64,000 nucleotides of DNA from Chloroflexota bacterium. Lineage in GTDB: Bacteria; Chloroflexota; Dehalococcoidia; Lucifugimonadales; UBA2962. A program made the translations under genes and the position numbers. Position 1 is the first letter of the stretch. The number at the start of each line of letters is the position of its first letter. Of this stretch, positions 9,173-18,257 are shown in pieces. The notes below the pieces were generated by a model. The model saw only the letters and a list, made by a program, of their open reading frames with translations. It was not told the origin of the DNA and searched no databases. Location of the stretch: positions 1 to 64,000 of the forward strand of contig QGNM01000003.1 in the NCBI GenBank assembly GCA_003228095.2. Reading direction: 5' to 3'.

Positions 9173-9235
9173 ATATAAAAAAGGTCAGTCGAAATTAATA
9201 TTTTTTCAAATGATTCGACTGACCTTTTTTATATT
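9172..9235. terminator. Bidirectional terminator, perfect 22-bp stem
   Basis: The arms 9172-9193 and 9214-9235 are perfect reverse complements (core GGTCAGTCGAA / TTCGACTGACC), flanked by A6 on the left and T6 on the right. It therefore works for both converging genes, the phosphotriesterase-like gene and the alcohol dehydrogenase. The left arm includes the last base of the stop codon of the former. Confidence 0.9.
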
Positions 9236-9239
9236 ATGA

Positions 9240-10352
9240 TTATGGTTTAATAATTGCCCGAGTGACTGCTGTTTTTCGATCTGTGCCAGACCACTCAGAT
9301 AACTCAAATGCTTTATTAATGTCCTCCAAACTGAAAGTATGGGACATTAGATTCGTTAAAGGATATATGTCCTTTGTCCTTTCTAGCATTTCAATTGCTG
9401 CTGGTATAAGTTGAGGTCTGTAGAAAGATACTGGAACGATATGTCTGATTCCATGAAGTACTTTTTCCATATCTATTGTAGCCATCGCGTTTGGCCAGAT
9501 ACATCCTATTTCTACGTACTTCCCGCCAGGCCTAAGCATTTCAAGGCCCTCTGGAACTACTCCAGGATAACCGACTACTTCAACAACTGTATCTGCGCCT
9601 GAGCGCCCCCCTCCTACTAATTCTTTTACTTTTGCAACCCTGTCTTCAGGATCTGGTATTTCATTTATGTTTATCGTGTAGTCTGCACCACATTGGAGAG
9701 CTAAATCTAATCTAGGTTGTTGGCCGTCTATTGCGATTATTACTCCTGCTCCCCTCTCTCTAGCATATGTGATTCCATACATCCCGAGTCCACCAGCCCC
9801 TTGGAATACGATCGCGTCTCCGCCTTCTATATTTGATCTTTCAATTCCTTCCATGACAGTGCCTGCTGCACAATTAACTGATGTAAGAACTTCATCGCTT
9901 AATTCTTCTGACTCCACTTTAAAGACAAAAGTTCCTGGTTGGAGATAATAATAATCGGCGAAACCACCATGGCAGTACGGATAGTCTTCAATAGATTTGA
10001 AACCTTGAAAATTATTGAGACAATCAGTGTATTGCCCTCGAATACAGTGGTAACAACGGTGACAAGGTGTCCAATATGAAAATACAACCCGATCACCTTC
10101 TTTTAGTGGTTTTTGAAGATAATCAGTTGAAACATTTTTCCCTAAAGAATGAACTCGTCCTACGAGTTCATGTCCCAATATGAAATTATGCATCTTAATT
10201 TCACCACGCCAGATATGTAGGTCAGATCCACAAACTCCACCTCCTGTGACACTAACTAATATTCCTTCTGGATCTACTTCCGGTGTCGGAAATTCTCGGA
10301 TCTCAAACTTACGGTCTGCTACTAGTACTGCTGCTCTTCCTCTTTCTGGCAT
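9240..10352 (-). CDS. Zinc-dependent alcohol dehydrogenase (MDR family)
   Basis: A 370-residue medium-chain dehydrogenase. Cys41 (GGGVCGSD) and His61-Glu62 (GHELVG) are catalytic-zinc ligands. Cys97, Cys100, Cys103 and Cys111 form the structural-zinc lobe. The nucleotide fold shows GAGGLGMYGI. It oxidises an alcohol or polyol with NAD(P); the retained structural zinc and the threonine/sorbitol-dehydrogenase-like layout do not fix the substrate. The ATG at 10352 has GGAGAG eight bases upstream. It is a single gene, convergent with the phosphotriesterase-like gene and divergent from the dimethylformamidase-like gene across a 225-base region. Confidence 0.92.
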   Translation of the reverse strand: MPERGRAAVLVADRKFEIREFPTPEVDPEGILVSVTGGGVCGSDLHIWRGEIKMHNFILGHELVGRVHSLGKNVSTDYLQKPLKEGDRVVFSYWTPCHRCYHCIRGQYTDCLNNFQGFKSIEDYPYCHGGFADYYYLQPGTFVFKVESEELSDEVLTSVNCAAGTVMEGIERSNIEGGDAIVFQGAGGLGMYGITYARERGAGVIIAIDGQQPRLDLALQCGADYTININEIPDPEDRVAKVKELVGGGRSGADTVVEVVGYPGVVPEGLEMLRPGGKYVEIGCIWPNAMATIDMEKVLHGIRHIVPVSFYRPQLIPAAIEMLERTKDIYPLTNLMSHTFSLEDINKAFELSEWSGTDRKTAVTRAIIKP

Positions 10353-10489
10353 TTTTTGCTCTCCGAGTTAAATTTATTAGAATCGAATGTTACGGATCAA
10401 GCAAATTTAACAGTGCTTTGAAACAGAGTCAACAAGCCCGAAGTAAATTAAGGCCTCACACCACAACTTTCTTCTTGAGGAGAAGGCAA

Positions 10490-10518
10490 TTGAAATCTAT
10501 AATCTATCCAATTAGTAT
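10490..10518 (+). promoter_or_regulatory. Candidate sigma70-type promoter for the dimethylformamidase-like gene
   Basis: TTGAAA (10490-10495) and TAGTAT (10513-10518) are separated by 17 bases and lie 59 bases before the ATG at 10578. This is pattern match only. The rest of the 10353-10577 gap shows no RNA gene or repeat. Confidence 0.4.
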
Positions 10519-10577
10519 CTGTCTCGTGTTAAGTACGTTACAAGATATAGTAATAATCAACATAAGCGAGGATCTTA

Positions 10578-12821
10578 ATGCAGCTAACAGGATATGCAGA
10601 TAAATTTAGCGTTAAGCCAGGTGAACCAATAGAATTTTATGTGTCTAGCAAACAACTAAAATATAAAGCTGAGTTGGTTAGGGTAATTCATGGTGATCCT
10701 AATCCAAAAGGCCCAGGATTTAAAACTGAACCTGTGCTAAGTGACATAGAAGGTGAATATGATGGCCATGAGCAAATTCTATATGGCGGCTCACATATAA
10801 TTGTGGATCACGATTCATCCCTGAATCTCGAAAACGATTTTACCATTACCTCTTGGATATATCCGACAATGCCAGACAGTGGTAAGTCGCAAGCTATTGT
10901 CACGAAATTATCTAAAGAAGGAACAAAAGGTTACGGGTTTTTTATAAATAAACGCGGCGAATTATCTCTATGGATTGGCGATGGAAATAACTCTGATTGT
11001 ATTACGTCTGGAAGAAAGCTTAGAAAATCAAATTGGTATTTTGTGGCAGCATCTTTTGATCAATCATCAGGCACAGTCAAAATTTATCAAAAACCCATGG
11101 GCTGGACTCAAGGGTCTGAAAGAACAATTTCGGAAAAAACTATCGATTTTAACCGGATTCAGTTTACAGAGGATCCTCTTTATATCGCAGCTTCTATTGA
11201 TGCAAATGGTAAACATCGAAAGGGCTTCAACGGTAAGATTGAACGGCCAATGATACATAAAGAGGTCATTTCAATAGACGATCTGGAAAAACTATCGATT
11301 GACTCTGATCAAGTTGGTAAAGAGAATATTGTGGCTAGTTGGGATTTTTCTGTAGGAATGTCAACGCAAATAGCTACGGATATAGGCCCAAATGGGTTAA
11401 ACGGAAAGGTGGTTAATTTACCCCTGAGGGCAGCAATTGGCCATAATTGGACTGGGGAAAATTATATTGCTGAAGAGAGTCCTAGTGAATATGGAGCAAT
11501 ACACTTTCATGAAGACGACATAGATGATGCTGGGTGGGATCTAAGCATAAAGTGGAATGTACCTAAAGAATTTAGAAGCGGCATATATGCTTTAAAGACT
11601 ATTTCAGGCAAGAAGAACGATCACATTCCATTTTTTGTTCGACCTCATTTGGGTAAACCTCAGTCCAGAATCGGTTTTCTTTTAGAAACAAACACTTATT
11701 TAGCCTATGGTAATGAGCATGTTCTAGACGCAAATGAGGTTATGCCTACAGATTTGGTACCTAATTGGAATAAAGATATTAATAGAGATGAGCTGGACTA
11801 TTTAAAGAAAAATAATCTGCATTCAATGTACGATTTTAAAGTTGATGGTAGTGGCGTAGCTTATCAATCCAGGAAAATACCTATTTTAAATATTCGACCA
11901 GATTTTATAACCCCGAGTCGAGGTGGCCCTCATTGTTTGACCGCTGACTTAATAATTGCCGATTGGTTGGAAGAGAAGGGCCATGCATTTGATGTGTTTA
12001 CATCAGAGGACTTGGAGCTTGATGGGAAGAAACTTTTAGAGCAATACAAAGTGATAATTCTAGGTACCCATCCTGAATATTGGACGATGAACATGCTGAA
12101 AGCAATGAGCTCTTATTTAGCTAATGGCGGAAGGATGATGTACTTGGGTGGCAATGGTCTTTATTGGGTTACATCGTTTGATCCAGAACGACCTCACGTG
12201 ATTGAAATTCGACGTTGGGGAGGCACGGAAATATGGAAAGCTGAACCCGGTGAATATTACCATTCAACTACAGGTGAACTTGGTGGTATATGGAGAAAAA
12301 GAGGATGGCCTCCTCAAAAAATAGCGGGGGTGGGTTTTGCTGCGCAAGGGTTTGATATTGGTACAGCTTATGAGCTACAGGAAGACTCTAATGACTCTCG
12401 GGTAGATTTCATTTTTGAAGGGGTAAATCGTGATGAGGCAATCATAGGAGATCATCCTTCATTAATGTTGAATCATGGGGCAGCTGGGGATGAAGTTGAT
12501 CGATTAGATTTCGGGCTGGGAACCCCTCCTCATGCACTATTATTGGCTACATCTGCTGGGCGACACACTAAGGCGTACCACCATGTTATAGAGGAGATGT
12601 TTACGACCGATTCTGCACAGCATGGTGAAGTTAACGAATTTGTTAGATCGGATGTTGTTTTTTTTGAAACACCTAAGGGCGGTGCAGTTTTTTCCACCGG
12701 ATCGATTAATTGGTGTGGTGTATTATCATATAACGAATATAACAATGATATTTCAGTGATTACTAATAACGTCCTTAAGCGATTTACCTCGGATGAGCCG
12801 CTACCCCAGATACCTGGCTAA
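10578..12821 (+). CDS. N,N-dimethylformamidase large-subunit-like protein
   Basis: A 747-residue protein with the layout of the DMFase large subunit (about 760 residues). An N-terminal beta domain is followed by a LamG/concanavalin-like lectin domain (about 65-240, with FTITSWIYP and GKIERPMI). A large C-terminal domain (about 290-745) has an amidotransferase-like core around GTHPEYW and GGNGLYW. Known DMFases hydrolyse N,N-dimethylformamide to dimethylamine and formate with a mononuclear iron held by Tyr/Glu. No small-subunit gene is adjacent. No signal peptide is seen. GAGG at 10567-10570 fits the ATG. The real substrate is probably another amide; family assignment is good, function uncertain. 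Confidence 0.8.
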   Translation: MQLTGYADKFSVKPGEPIEFYVSSKQLKYKAELVRVIHGDPNPKGPGFKTEPVLSDIEGEYDGHEQILYGGSHIIVDHDSSLNLENDFTITSWIYPTMPDSGKSQAIVTKLSKEGTKGYGFFINKRGELSLWIGDGNNSDCITSGRKLRKSNWYFVAASFDQSSGTVKIYQKPMGWTQGSERTISEKTIDFNRIQFTEDPLYIAASIDANGKHRKGFNGKIERPMIHKEVISIDDLEKLSIDSDQVGKENIVASWDFSVGMSTQIATDIGPNGLNGKVVNLPLRAAIGHNWTGENYIAEESPSEYGAIHFHEDDIDDAGWDLSIKWNVPKEFRSGIYALKTISGKKNDHIPFFVRPHLGKPQSRIGFLLETNTYLAYGNEHVLDANEVMPTDLVPNWNKDINRDELDYLKKNNLHSMYDFKVDGSGVAYQSRKIPILNIRPDFITPSRGGPHCLTADLIIADWLEEKGHAFDVFTSEDLELDGKKLLEQYKVIILGTHPEYWTMNMLKAMSSYLANGGRMMYLGGNGLYWVTSFDPERPHVIEIRRWGGTEIWKAEPGEYYHSTTGELGGIWRKRGWPPQKIAGVGFAAQGFDIGTAYELQEDSNDSRVDFIFEGVNRDEAIIGDHPSLMLNHGAAGDEVDRLDFGLGTPPHALLLATSAGRHTKAYHHVIEEMFTTDSAQHGEVNEFVRSDVVFFETPKGGAVFSTGSINWCGVLSYNEYNNDISVITNNVLKRFTSDEPLPQIPG

Positions 12822-12864
12822 TCCTGATATATTTATTTAATTTTAAGCCTTTTTGGAGGTAAGT

Positions 12865-13899
12865 ATGACACAGAAGAAAATAGCAATTTTGGGTGCCGGT
12901 GCAATCGGCTCAACAATAGGCGGATTTTTCGCTAAAAATGGAGTCAACTCTACGTTAATCGATATATGGCCAGAAAATGTTCAGCAGATTAAGTCAAATG
13001 GCCTTAGAGTTACAACAATGGATGACGAGTTTGTTACTCACCCTGCTGTTTTACATATTTCTGATGTTTCTAGTAGCGGTGATTTGTATGACATAGTTAT
13101 TTTGGCCGTTAAATCTTATGACACAGAATGGACTACACACTTTATTAAGCCGTACCTTAATCGTGGAAGCTATGTGATATCGGCCCAGAACTCAATAAAT
13201 GACGATAGAATCGCAGCGATTTTGGGGTGGACAAGAGTAATTGGAGCCGTGGTGACTTATGGGGCAGGAATTTATGAACCGGGACATGTTAATTACACTA
13301 GTCCGAAAGAAAGATCACCATTTATTTTAGGAGAGTTGAATGGCCTGGTTACGCCCCGGATTGAAGAAGCAGTAGATCTATTAAATAACGTCTCTGGTGG
13401 TGGGGTGAAAAGCACGTCGAATTTATGGGGAGAACGCTGGTCTAAGCTCTGCGTGAACTCGATGGCTAATGCGGTTGCGGGTGTTACCGGGCTTAAATCA
13501 GCAGAACTCAGAGAAGTCGAATCTAGTAGGCTTATATCAATCAGAATAGCGGCTGAAGTTGTCAAGGTAGCCTTAGCAAATGGCGTAGATGTACAGCCTA
13601 TCTCCGGAGTACCTCCACAGATGTACTTGGATGCTATTTCAGACGACTTAATTATGGGAGAAGTTGAAGGTATTTTAATGTCTGGAGCAAAAGAAATTGG
13701 CATTGGAAGGCCATCCCTTGCTCAAGATTTGCTAAAGGGTAGGAAAATAGAGGTTGATTATCTCAATGGATATATCTCTAAAAAAGGTTCAGAGTTAGGG
13801 ATACCTACGCCTGTCAATGATGCGATTAGAGAGCTTGCTCACCGAGTGGCGCGAAAAGAGATAGAACCGTCAGTGGAGAACCTGGAACTTATTAAGTGA
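12865..13899 (+). CDS. Ketopantoate reductase family protein (ApbA/PanE-like)
   Basis: A 344-residue NAD(P) reductase. The N-terminus IAILGAGAIGST carries the GxGxxG motif (residues 10-15). Lys194 in RWSKLCVNSMAN and Asn198 match the catalytic Lys/Asn of ketopantoate reductases. PanE makes pantoate for coenzyme A, but the family also contains many 2-oxoacid reductases of unknown substrate, and this protein is longer than E. coli PanE (303). The start is set at ATG 12865 because GGAGG (12855-12859) lies six bases upstream. A TTG at 12853 would place the ribosome site inside the gene. It is 43 bases after the dimethylformamidase-like gene, so possibly co-transcribed. Confidence 0.85.
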   Translation: MTQKKIAILGAGAIGSTIGGFFAKNGVNSTLIDIWPENVQQIKSNGLRVTTMDDEFVTHPAVLHISDVSSSGDLYDIVILAVKSYDTEWTTHFIKPYLNRGSYVISAQNSINDDRIAAILGWTRVIGAVVTYGAGIYEPGHVNYTSPKERSPFILGELNGLVTPRIEEAVDLLNNVSGGGVKSTSNLWGERWSKLCVNSMANAVAGVTGLKSAELREVESSRLISIRIAAEVVKVALANGVDVQPISGVPPQMYLDAISDDLIMGEVEGILMSGAKEIGIGRPSLAQDLLKGRKIEVDYLNGYISKKGSELGIPTPVNDAIRELAHRVARKEIEPSVENLELIK

Positions 13900-13942
13900 G
13901 TTCTTTGTTACATGATCACAAACCATTAAGGATTTTAATTAG

Positions 13943-14149
13943 ATGAAAAGAAACCGTAGATTGTTACTCACTAGCGTGGTATTGGGGTTGATATCCTTGG
14001 TGGCGGCACTATTGGGTGGAATGCACCTTCAACATCTCATCGAGGATGGTGGTGCTAGACACCTTGGAGAGACTGTAGTCCTAATCGTTCTAGCGTTGGG
14101 ATTGTTTGGGAGTTCAGTGTGGACTTCTAATCGGGAACGTGAAGAATAA
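13943..14149 (+). CDS. Small two-helix membrane protein, unknown
   Basis: A 68-residue protein with a basic N-terminus and two predicted membrane helices (about residues 8-28 and 42-60), ending in a charged SNREREE tail. AAGGA lies about 10 bases before the ATG, and the gene follows the reductase by 43 bases. I do not recognise a family. Composition and spacing look like a real small gene, but no motif supports a function. Confidence 0.55.
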   Translation: MKRNRRLLLTSVVLGLISLVAALLGGMHLQHLIEDGGARHLGETVVLIVLALGLFGSSVWTSNREREE

Positions 14150-14220
14150 CCTCTTCAACGACTCTTAATAGACCTACCCTATCCTTTCCGTGCTTTAAGG
14201 CTAAAACTTAGATACACTAG

Positions 14221-14242
14221 TTTTGGACACTTTTTTGGACAC
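14221..14242 (+). repeat. Tandem 10-base direct repeat
   Basis: TTTTGGACAC occurs at 14221-14230 and again at 14233-14242 (period 12). It lies just before the large inverted repeat and could be a protein-binding pair. No function can be assigned. Confidence 0.5.
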
Positions 14243-14257
14243 CTAATAAAAAATAAG

Positions 14258-14322
14258 TTAATTCAATCAATTTAGTGTCGATTAATTCTTAAATATAATC
14301 GACACCTTATTGATTGAATTAG
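14258..14322. repeat. Large imperfect inverted repeat upstream of the ThDP gene
   Basis: The inner 10-bp stem GTGTCGATTA / TAATCGACAC (14275-14284 with 14296-14305) is perfect around an 11-base loop. After a 3x3 internal loop, a 13-bp outer stem follows (14259-14271 with 14309-14321). A final wobble pair is possible. There is no T run on either side, so this is not a standard terminator. It lies 46 bases before the ThDP-enzyme start and could be an operator, an RNA leader hairpin or a remnant of a small mobile element. Confidence 0.7.
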
Positions 14323-14367
14323 ATTGTAGTAAATTAAAAAGAGTAAAGAATAAGGAGTTTAATTGGA

Positions 14368-16026
14368 ATGAAAGTAAATGATGTAGTAGCAGGAATCCTA
14401 AAAAAAGAAGGGATAGATGTAGTAAGTTGTTTTCCTTCTAATGCCCTTATCGAAGCTGTATCTGAGATTGGTATACGTCCAATAATGTTTCGACATGAAC
14501 GAGGCGTTGTTATGTCTGCTGATGGGTACAGTCGTATGAATACTAGAGAGCAGTTTGGTGTCGCTATTACTCAGGGGCATGCGGGGGCTGAGAATGCAAT
14601 GGGAGGTATAGCTCAAGCTTATTCTGACAATATACCTCTACTTTACTTGTCTGGTGGCCCGTCTATGTCAGCTTACTCAGTAAAACCGAATTTTTCGCCG
14701 GCACGAGAATTTGGTTGCGTATCTGTATCAGCAGAGGTGATATACCAACCTGGGTTAGTTGTGGATGTAATGAGACGTGCTTTTCACGCATTACGCAATG
14801 GCAGGTCCGGACCGGTAATTGTTGAAATACCAGATGATGTTGGAGAGATGGATGTATCTGACAGCATGATTAATTCATATGTTTCCCCAAAGAGGCATAG
14901 GTTCGTTCCTGAATATAACGACATAAAAGAAGCCATAACAATTTTATTGAGTGCAAAAAAGCCCGTCATTTGGTCTGGTAAAGGCGTTCTTATGTCCCAA
15001 GCTAGTGAGGAATTAAGAATGCTAGCAGAGTTAACTGAAATACCGGTGTATTGCACAATGCCTGGCAAATCGGGATTTGATCAAACGCATCCTTTGGCTT
15101 TAGGCTCAGGGAGTGCGGCGACTTCTTTACAAGCGAGAACTTGGATACAAGAATCAGATGTGTTGCTTTCTGTTGGCTCTAGTCTTACCAAAACTCTTTA
15201 TGGACAACCAATACCCGATGGCAAGGTGATAATTCAAAGCGTTGAGACAGTTGAAGACATAAACAAAGAATACTCAGTTACTGTGGGCTTGCCTGGTGAT
15301 GCAAAATTAACCCTGCAATTATTAATAGATGAAGTCAAATCTCAAATAGGCGATGATGGTAGGAAAGGCCAGACTGATACTGCAGATCAAATTAAAAAAC
15401 TTAATAAAAAGTGGCTATCGGAATGGAATGAAATTTTAACTTCTGATGACAAGCCTATTAGTTATTATCGAGTAATATATGAGCTTGAAAATACTTTAGA
15501 TAAAAATAACAGCATTGTTACTCATGATGCTGGTGCTCCAAGAGACACAATAATACCATTTTACAATCCTACACTTCCAAACAGCTATATAGGATGGGGA
15601 AAGAGTACTCATTTAGGATATGGAATACCTTTGATGATTGGAGCAAAAATGGCTCGTCCTGATAAATTCTGTTTGAATTTTATGGGAGATGGAGCTTTTG
15701 GTATGTCTGGCTTAGATATAGAGACTTCGGTTAGGGCCAGGTTGCCAATTACTACGATCGTACTTAATAATGGCGGAATGGCTACGTACCCTGGTAAAAC
15801 CAGAGATACAGGTGCGTACCCAAATGCCTTGAAAACATTCGGAACTACCCAGGTTAGCGGTAGTTACGCCAAAATAGCTGAAGGAATGGGCGCAGTAGGA
15901 ATAACTGTTACCGAACCATCAGGCATTAGTAAAGCTATAAAAGAAGCCCAGCAACTAAACGTTGAAGGTAAAACTGTACTGATAGATATACATGTTAATT
16001 TAGAACCGCGAAGATCAACTTTTTAG
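14368..16026 (+). CDS. Thiamine diphosphate-dependent enzyme (acetolactate synthase-like family)
   Basis: A 552-residue ThDP enzyme with the three-domain layout of the acetolactate synthase/benzoylformate decarboxylase superfamily. Glu44 in FRHERG is the cofactor-activating glutamate. The ThDP/Mg motif begins at Gly440 (MGDGAFGMS) and ends with the NNGG stretch. The reaction, carboligation or decarboxylation of a 2-oxoacid, cannot be told from sequence. There is no regulatory subunit gene beside it, so it is unlikely to be the main IlvB. AAGGAG precedes the ATG. It is followed 24 bases later by the gamma-glutamyltranspeptidase gene, suggesting one transcript. Confidence 0.85.
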   Translation: MKVNDVVAGILKKEGIDVVSCFPSNALIEAVSEIGIRPIMFRHERGVVMSADGYSRMNTREQFGVAITQGHAGAENAMGGIAQAYSDNIPLLYLSGGPSMSAYSVKPNFSPAREFGCVSVSAEVIYQPGLVVDVMRRAFHALRNGRSGPVIVEIPDDVGEMDVSDSMINSYVSPKRHRFVPEYNDIKEAITILLSAKKPVIWSGKGVLMSQASEELRMLAELTEIPVYCTMPGKSGFDQTHPLALGSGSAATSLQARTWIQESDVLLSVGSSLTKTLYGQPIPDGKVIIQSVETVEDINKEYSVTVGLPGDAKLTLQLLIDEVKSQIGDDGRKGQTDTADQIKKLNKKWLSEWNEILTSDDKPISYYRVIYELENTLDKNNSIVTHDAGAPRDTIIPFYNPTLPNSYIGWGKSTHLGYGIPLMIGAKMARPDKFCLNFMGDGAFGMSGLDIETSVRARLPITTIVLNNGGMATYPGKTRDTGAYPNALKTFGTTQVSGSYAKIAEGMGAVGITVTEPSGISKAIKEAQQLNVEGKTVLIDIHVNLEPRRSTF

Positions 16027-16050
16027 ATTTAAGGTGAAAGATAGGTTTTG

Positions 16051-17778
16051 ATGAATTCAGAATCAGATAATAAGAAGAGGTCAATATCGACTTTATCAAA
16101 ATCTGAAGCGATATCGTCTGAAGCAATGGTGGTTACCAAACATCCATCAGCTACCGAGGCTGGCCTTGAGATACTTCGGGCCGGAGGGAATGCCATGGAT
16201 GCGGCAATTGCAAGTTGTTTTGCTACAGGGGTTGTAGAGGCAAATTCAGCTACGATTGGTGGAGGAGGTTATATTGTTTACCAGATGCAAGATAAAGGCG
16301 GTGTGATAGGTGGCCATATGCCGGCTTCCATGCAATGCACTCCAGATATGTTCAAGTTGACTGGTAAAGAATCTACAGGAGCGTTTGGATGGGCTGAAGT
16401 TGAAGGTAACGCTAATTTAGAGGGATATCTATCTATAAATGTGCCTGGTGTGGTCTCAGCCATGTGTGAATCTCACAAAATGTTCGGACGTATGCCACTC
16501 TCAGATGTTTTAGCTCCTGCAATTCAATTAGCTAGAGACGGGTTTTCCCCACACTGGCATAATTTATATGCTTTTGGCTTGTTGTCGGACATATTGTTTA
16601 AGTATGAAGAATTGGGTCGAATTTTCATGCCTAATGGGAGCATGCCACTAGGAGGTAAGACTTACCCTGCAGTTTTAAAACAATCAGACTTAGCGCAAAC
16701 TATGGAATATATTTCTAAAGAAGGTTCCAGAGGTTTTTATGAAGGCGATATTGCTGCATTAATCGTCAAAAACGTTCAAGAAAATGGAGGTGTAATTTCA
16801 CGAGAGGACTTTGCTAGATATAGACCGTTTATTTGGGATAAAGGCCTTGAAATACCATATCGTGACACTGTAGTGAGGGTTCCTCCACATGCAACTGCGG
16901 GAATTACTACTGCAATGACACTTAAGTTGATGGACAGATTTGATTTTAAAAATTCTGGACACAACTCTATTTCTGCTCTACACACATTCATATCGGCTGC
17001 TCGTTTGGCTTATGCTGATCGATATGAATATTTGGGTGACCCAGAAACTATTGATATCCCTTGGAATGGACTATTAGCTCAGGACTATACTGATAGAAGA
17101 TTTAAAGAGATAAACGAATGCGTCCCGAAACATTGGGAACCTGGTAATCCATGGATTGAAGAGGGCAGAGAACCTTTAAATAGACTTATAGCTAGTTCTC
17201 CAATTTTAGATGATGGTACAACTCATATTTGTGTTATCGATAAAGATTCAAATGCTGTTTCGTTTACCAACACCGTTGGTGCAGGATTTGGGTCAGGAAT
17301 AGTTCCAAAAGGAACTGGAATTGTAATGAATAATGGGATGAGTTGGTTTGACCCAATCCCAGGGCGCATAAATTCTATTATGCCAGGCCGGTGGCCACTA
17401 AATAATGCTACACCTGCATTGGTATTAAATTCCCGTGGTGTTGTAATGTCAGTTGGAGTAACAGGTGGTCGGAGGATAACTAATGCTATTAGTCAGATAA
17501 TTTCAAATGTTGTAGATTTTGAAATGGGCCCTCAAATGGCTATTGATTCCCCAAGAGTTGACTGTTCTACACCCTACACTAGTGTTTCTCCTGAGTTAGA
17601 TGCAATTGTTAGGGATGAATTAGAACAGAGAGGACATAATTTAAGAGTGATGGGGCCAGAATATCCAGCCACTGGCTTTGCAAATTTTGGCAGCCCAATT
17701 GCAATTGTAAGATCTAGCACCGGGCAGTTACATGGAGGAGCCGATACTTTCCATTCTGCATATGCTGAAGGAATCTAA
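16051..17778 (+). CDS. Gamma-glutamyltranspeptidase family protein
   Basis: A 575-residue Ntn-hydrolase. Thr390, the first Thr of DGTTHICV, matches the nucleophile formed on autocleavage into large and small subunits. The following NAVSFTNTVGAGFGSGIV region is family-typical. The N-terminal HPSATEAGLEILRAGGNAMDAAIA block is also characteristic (positions about 31-55). Unlike E. coli Ggt there is no signal peptide, so it is probably cytoplasmic, as in oxamate-amidohydrolase or cephalosporin-acylase-like members. ATG 16051 is chosen over TTG 16048 because AAGGTGAAAG lies at a suitable distance. Its stop overlaps the stop of the convergent bcp gene by four bases. Confidence 0.88.
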   Translation: MNSESDNKKRSISTLSKSEAISSEAMVVTKHPSATEAGLEILRAGGNAMDAAIASCFATGVVEANSATIGGGGYIVYQMQDKGGVIGGHMPASMQCTPDMFKLTGKESTGAFGWAEVEGNANLEGYLSINVPGVVSAMCESHKMFGRMPLSDVLAPAIQLARDGFSPHWHNLYAFGLLSDILFKYEELGRIFMPNGSMPLGGKTYPAVLKQSDLAQTMEYISKEGSRGFYEGDIAALIVKNVQENGGVISREDFARYRPFIWDKGLEIPYRDTVVRVPPHATAGITTAMTLKLMDRFDFKNSGHNSISALHTFISAARLAYADRYEYLGDPETIDIPWNGLLAQDYTDRRFKEINECVPKHWEPGNPWIEEGREPLNRLIASSPILDDGTTHICVIDKDSNAVSFTNTVGAGFGSGIVPKGTGIVMNNGMSWFDPIPGRINSIMPGRWPLNNATPALVLNSRGVVMSVGVTGGRRITNAISQIISNVVDFEMGPQMAIDSPRVDCSTPYTSVSPELDAIVRDELEQRGHNLRVMGPEYPATGFANFGSPIAIVRSSTGQLHGGADTFHSAYAEGI

Positions 17779-18236
17779 CTCTTTATTAATTCAATAATGT
17801 CTTTGGAATGGGTCTTTACGTCGACTTCAGGCCATATTCGCTGAATTTTCCCTTCTTCATCAATTAAATATGTTTTGCGGAAGACTCCGTAGTATTCTTT
17901 GCCATACATCTTTTTCTTAACCCATGCTCCGTAAGCTGATATCATCTCAGAACTTTCATCTGATAAAAGTAGAAATGGCAAATCATATTTGTTAATGAAT
18001 TTATTATGTGATTGTATGCCATCTTTACTTACTCCAAGTATGACTGCTCCTGCATCTGTGATCTCAGAGTAATCATCTCTGAAATTACATGCTTCTATTG
18101 TGCAACCCGGGGTATCATCTTTAGGATAAAAATAGATCACAACTTTTTTACCTATATAGTCTTTCAAAGATACTGTCTCTCCATTTGATGCTGGTAGAGA
18201 GAAATCAGGTGCGAGATCGCCTTCCTTTAATTTCAT
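17775..18236 (-). CDS. bcp: Peroxiredoxin, Bcp/PrxQ type
   Basis: A 153-residue thioredoxin-fold peroxidase. The peroxidatic Cys45 and a second cysteine, Cys50, sit in DDTPGCTIEAC, the atypical 2-Cys arrangement of Bcp/PrxQ. It reduces hydrogen peroxide and organic hydroperoxides using thioredoxin, in the cytoplasm. Length is that of the family. It shares four bases at its 3' end with the gamma-glutamyltranspeptidase gene. It lies 21 bases downstream of the SDR on the same strand, so the two are probably co-transcribed. A GGAG-type ribosome site precedes the ATG. Confidence 0.95.
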   Translation of the reverse strand: MKLKEGDLAPDFSLPASNGETVSLKDYIGKKVVIYFYPKDDTPGCTIEACNFRDDYSEITDAGAVILGVSKDGIQSHNKFINKYDLPFLLLSDESSEMISAYGAWVKKKMYGKEYYGVFRKTYLIDEEGKIQRIWPEVDVKTHSKDIIELIKS

Positions 18237-18257
18237 TTTTTACTCCTGTGTAATTTA

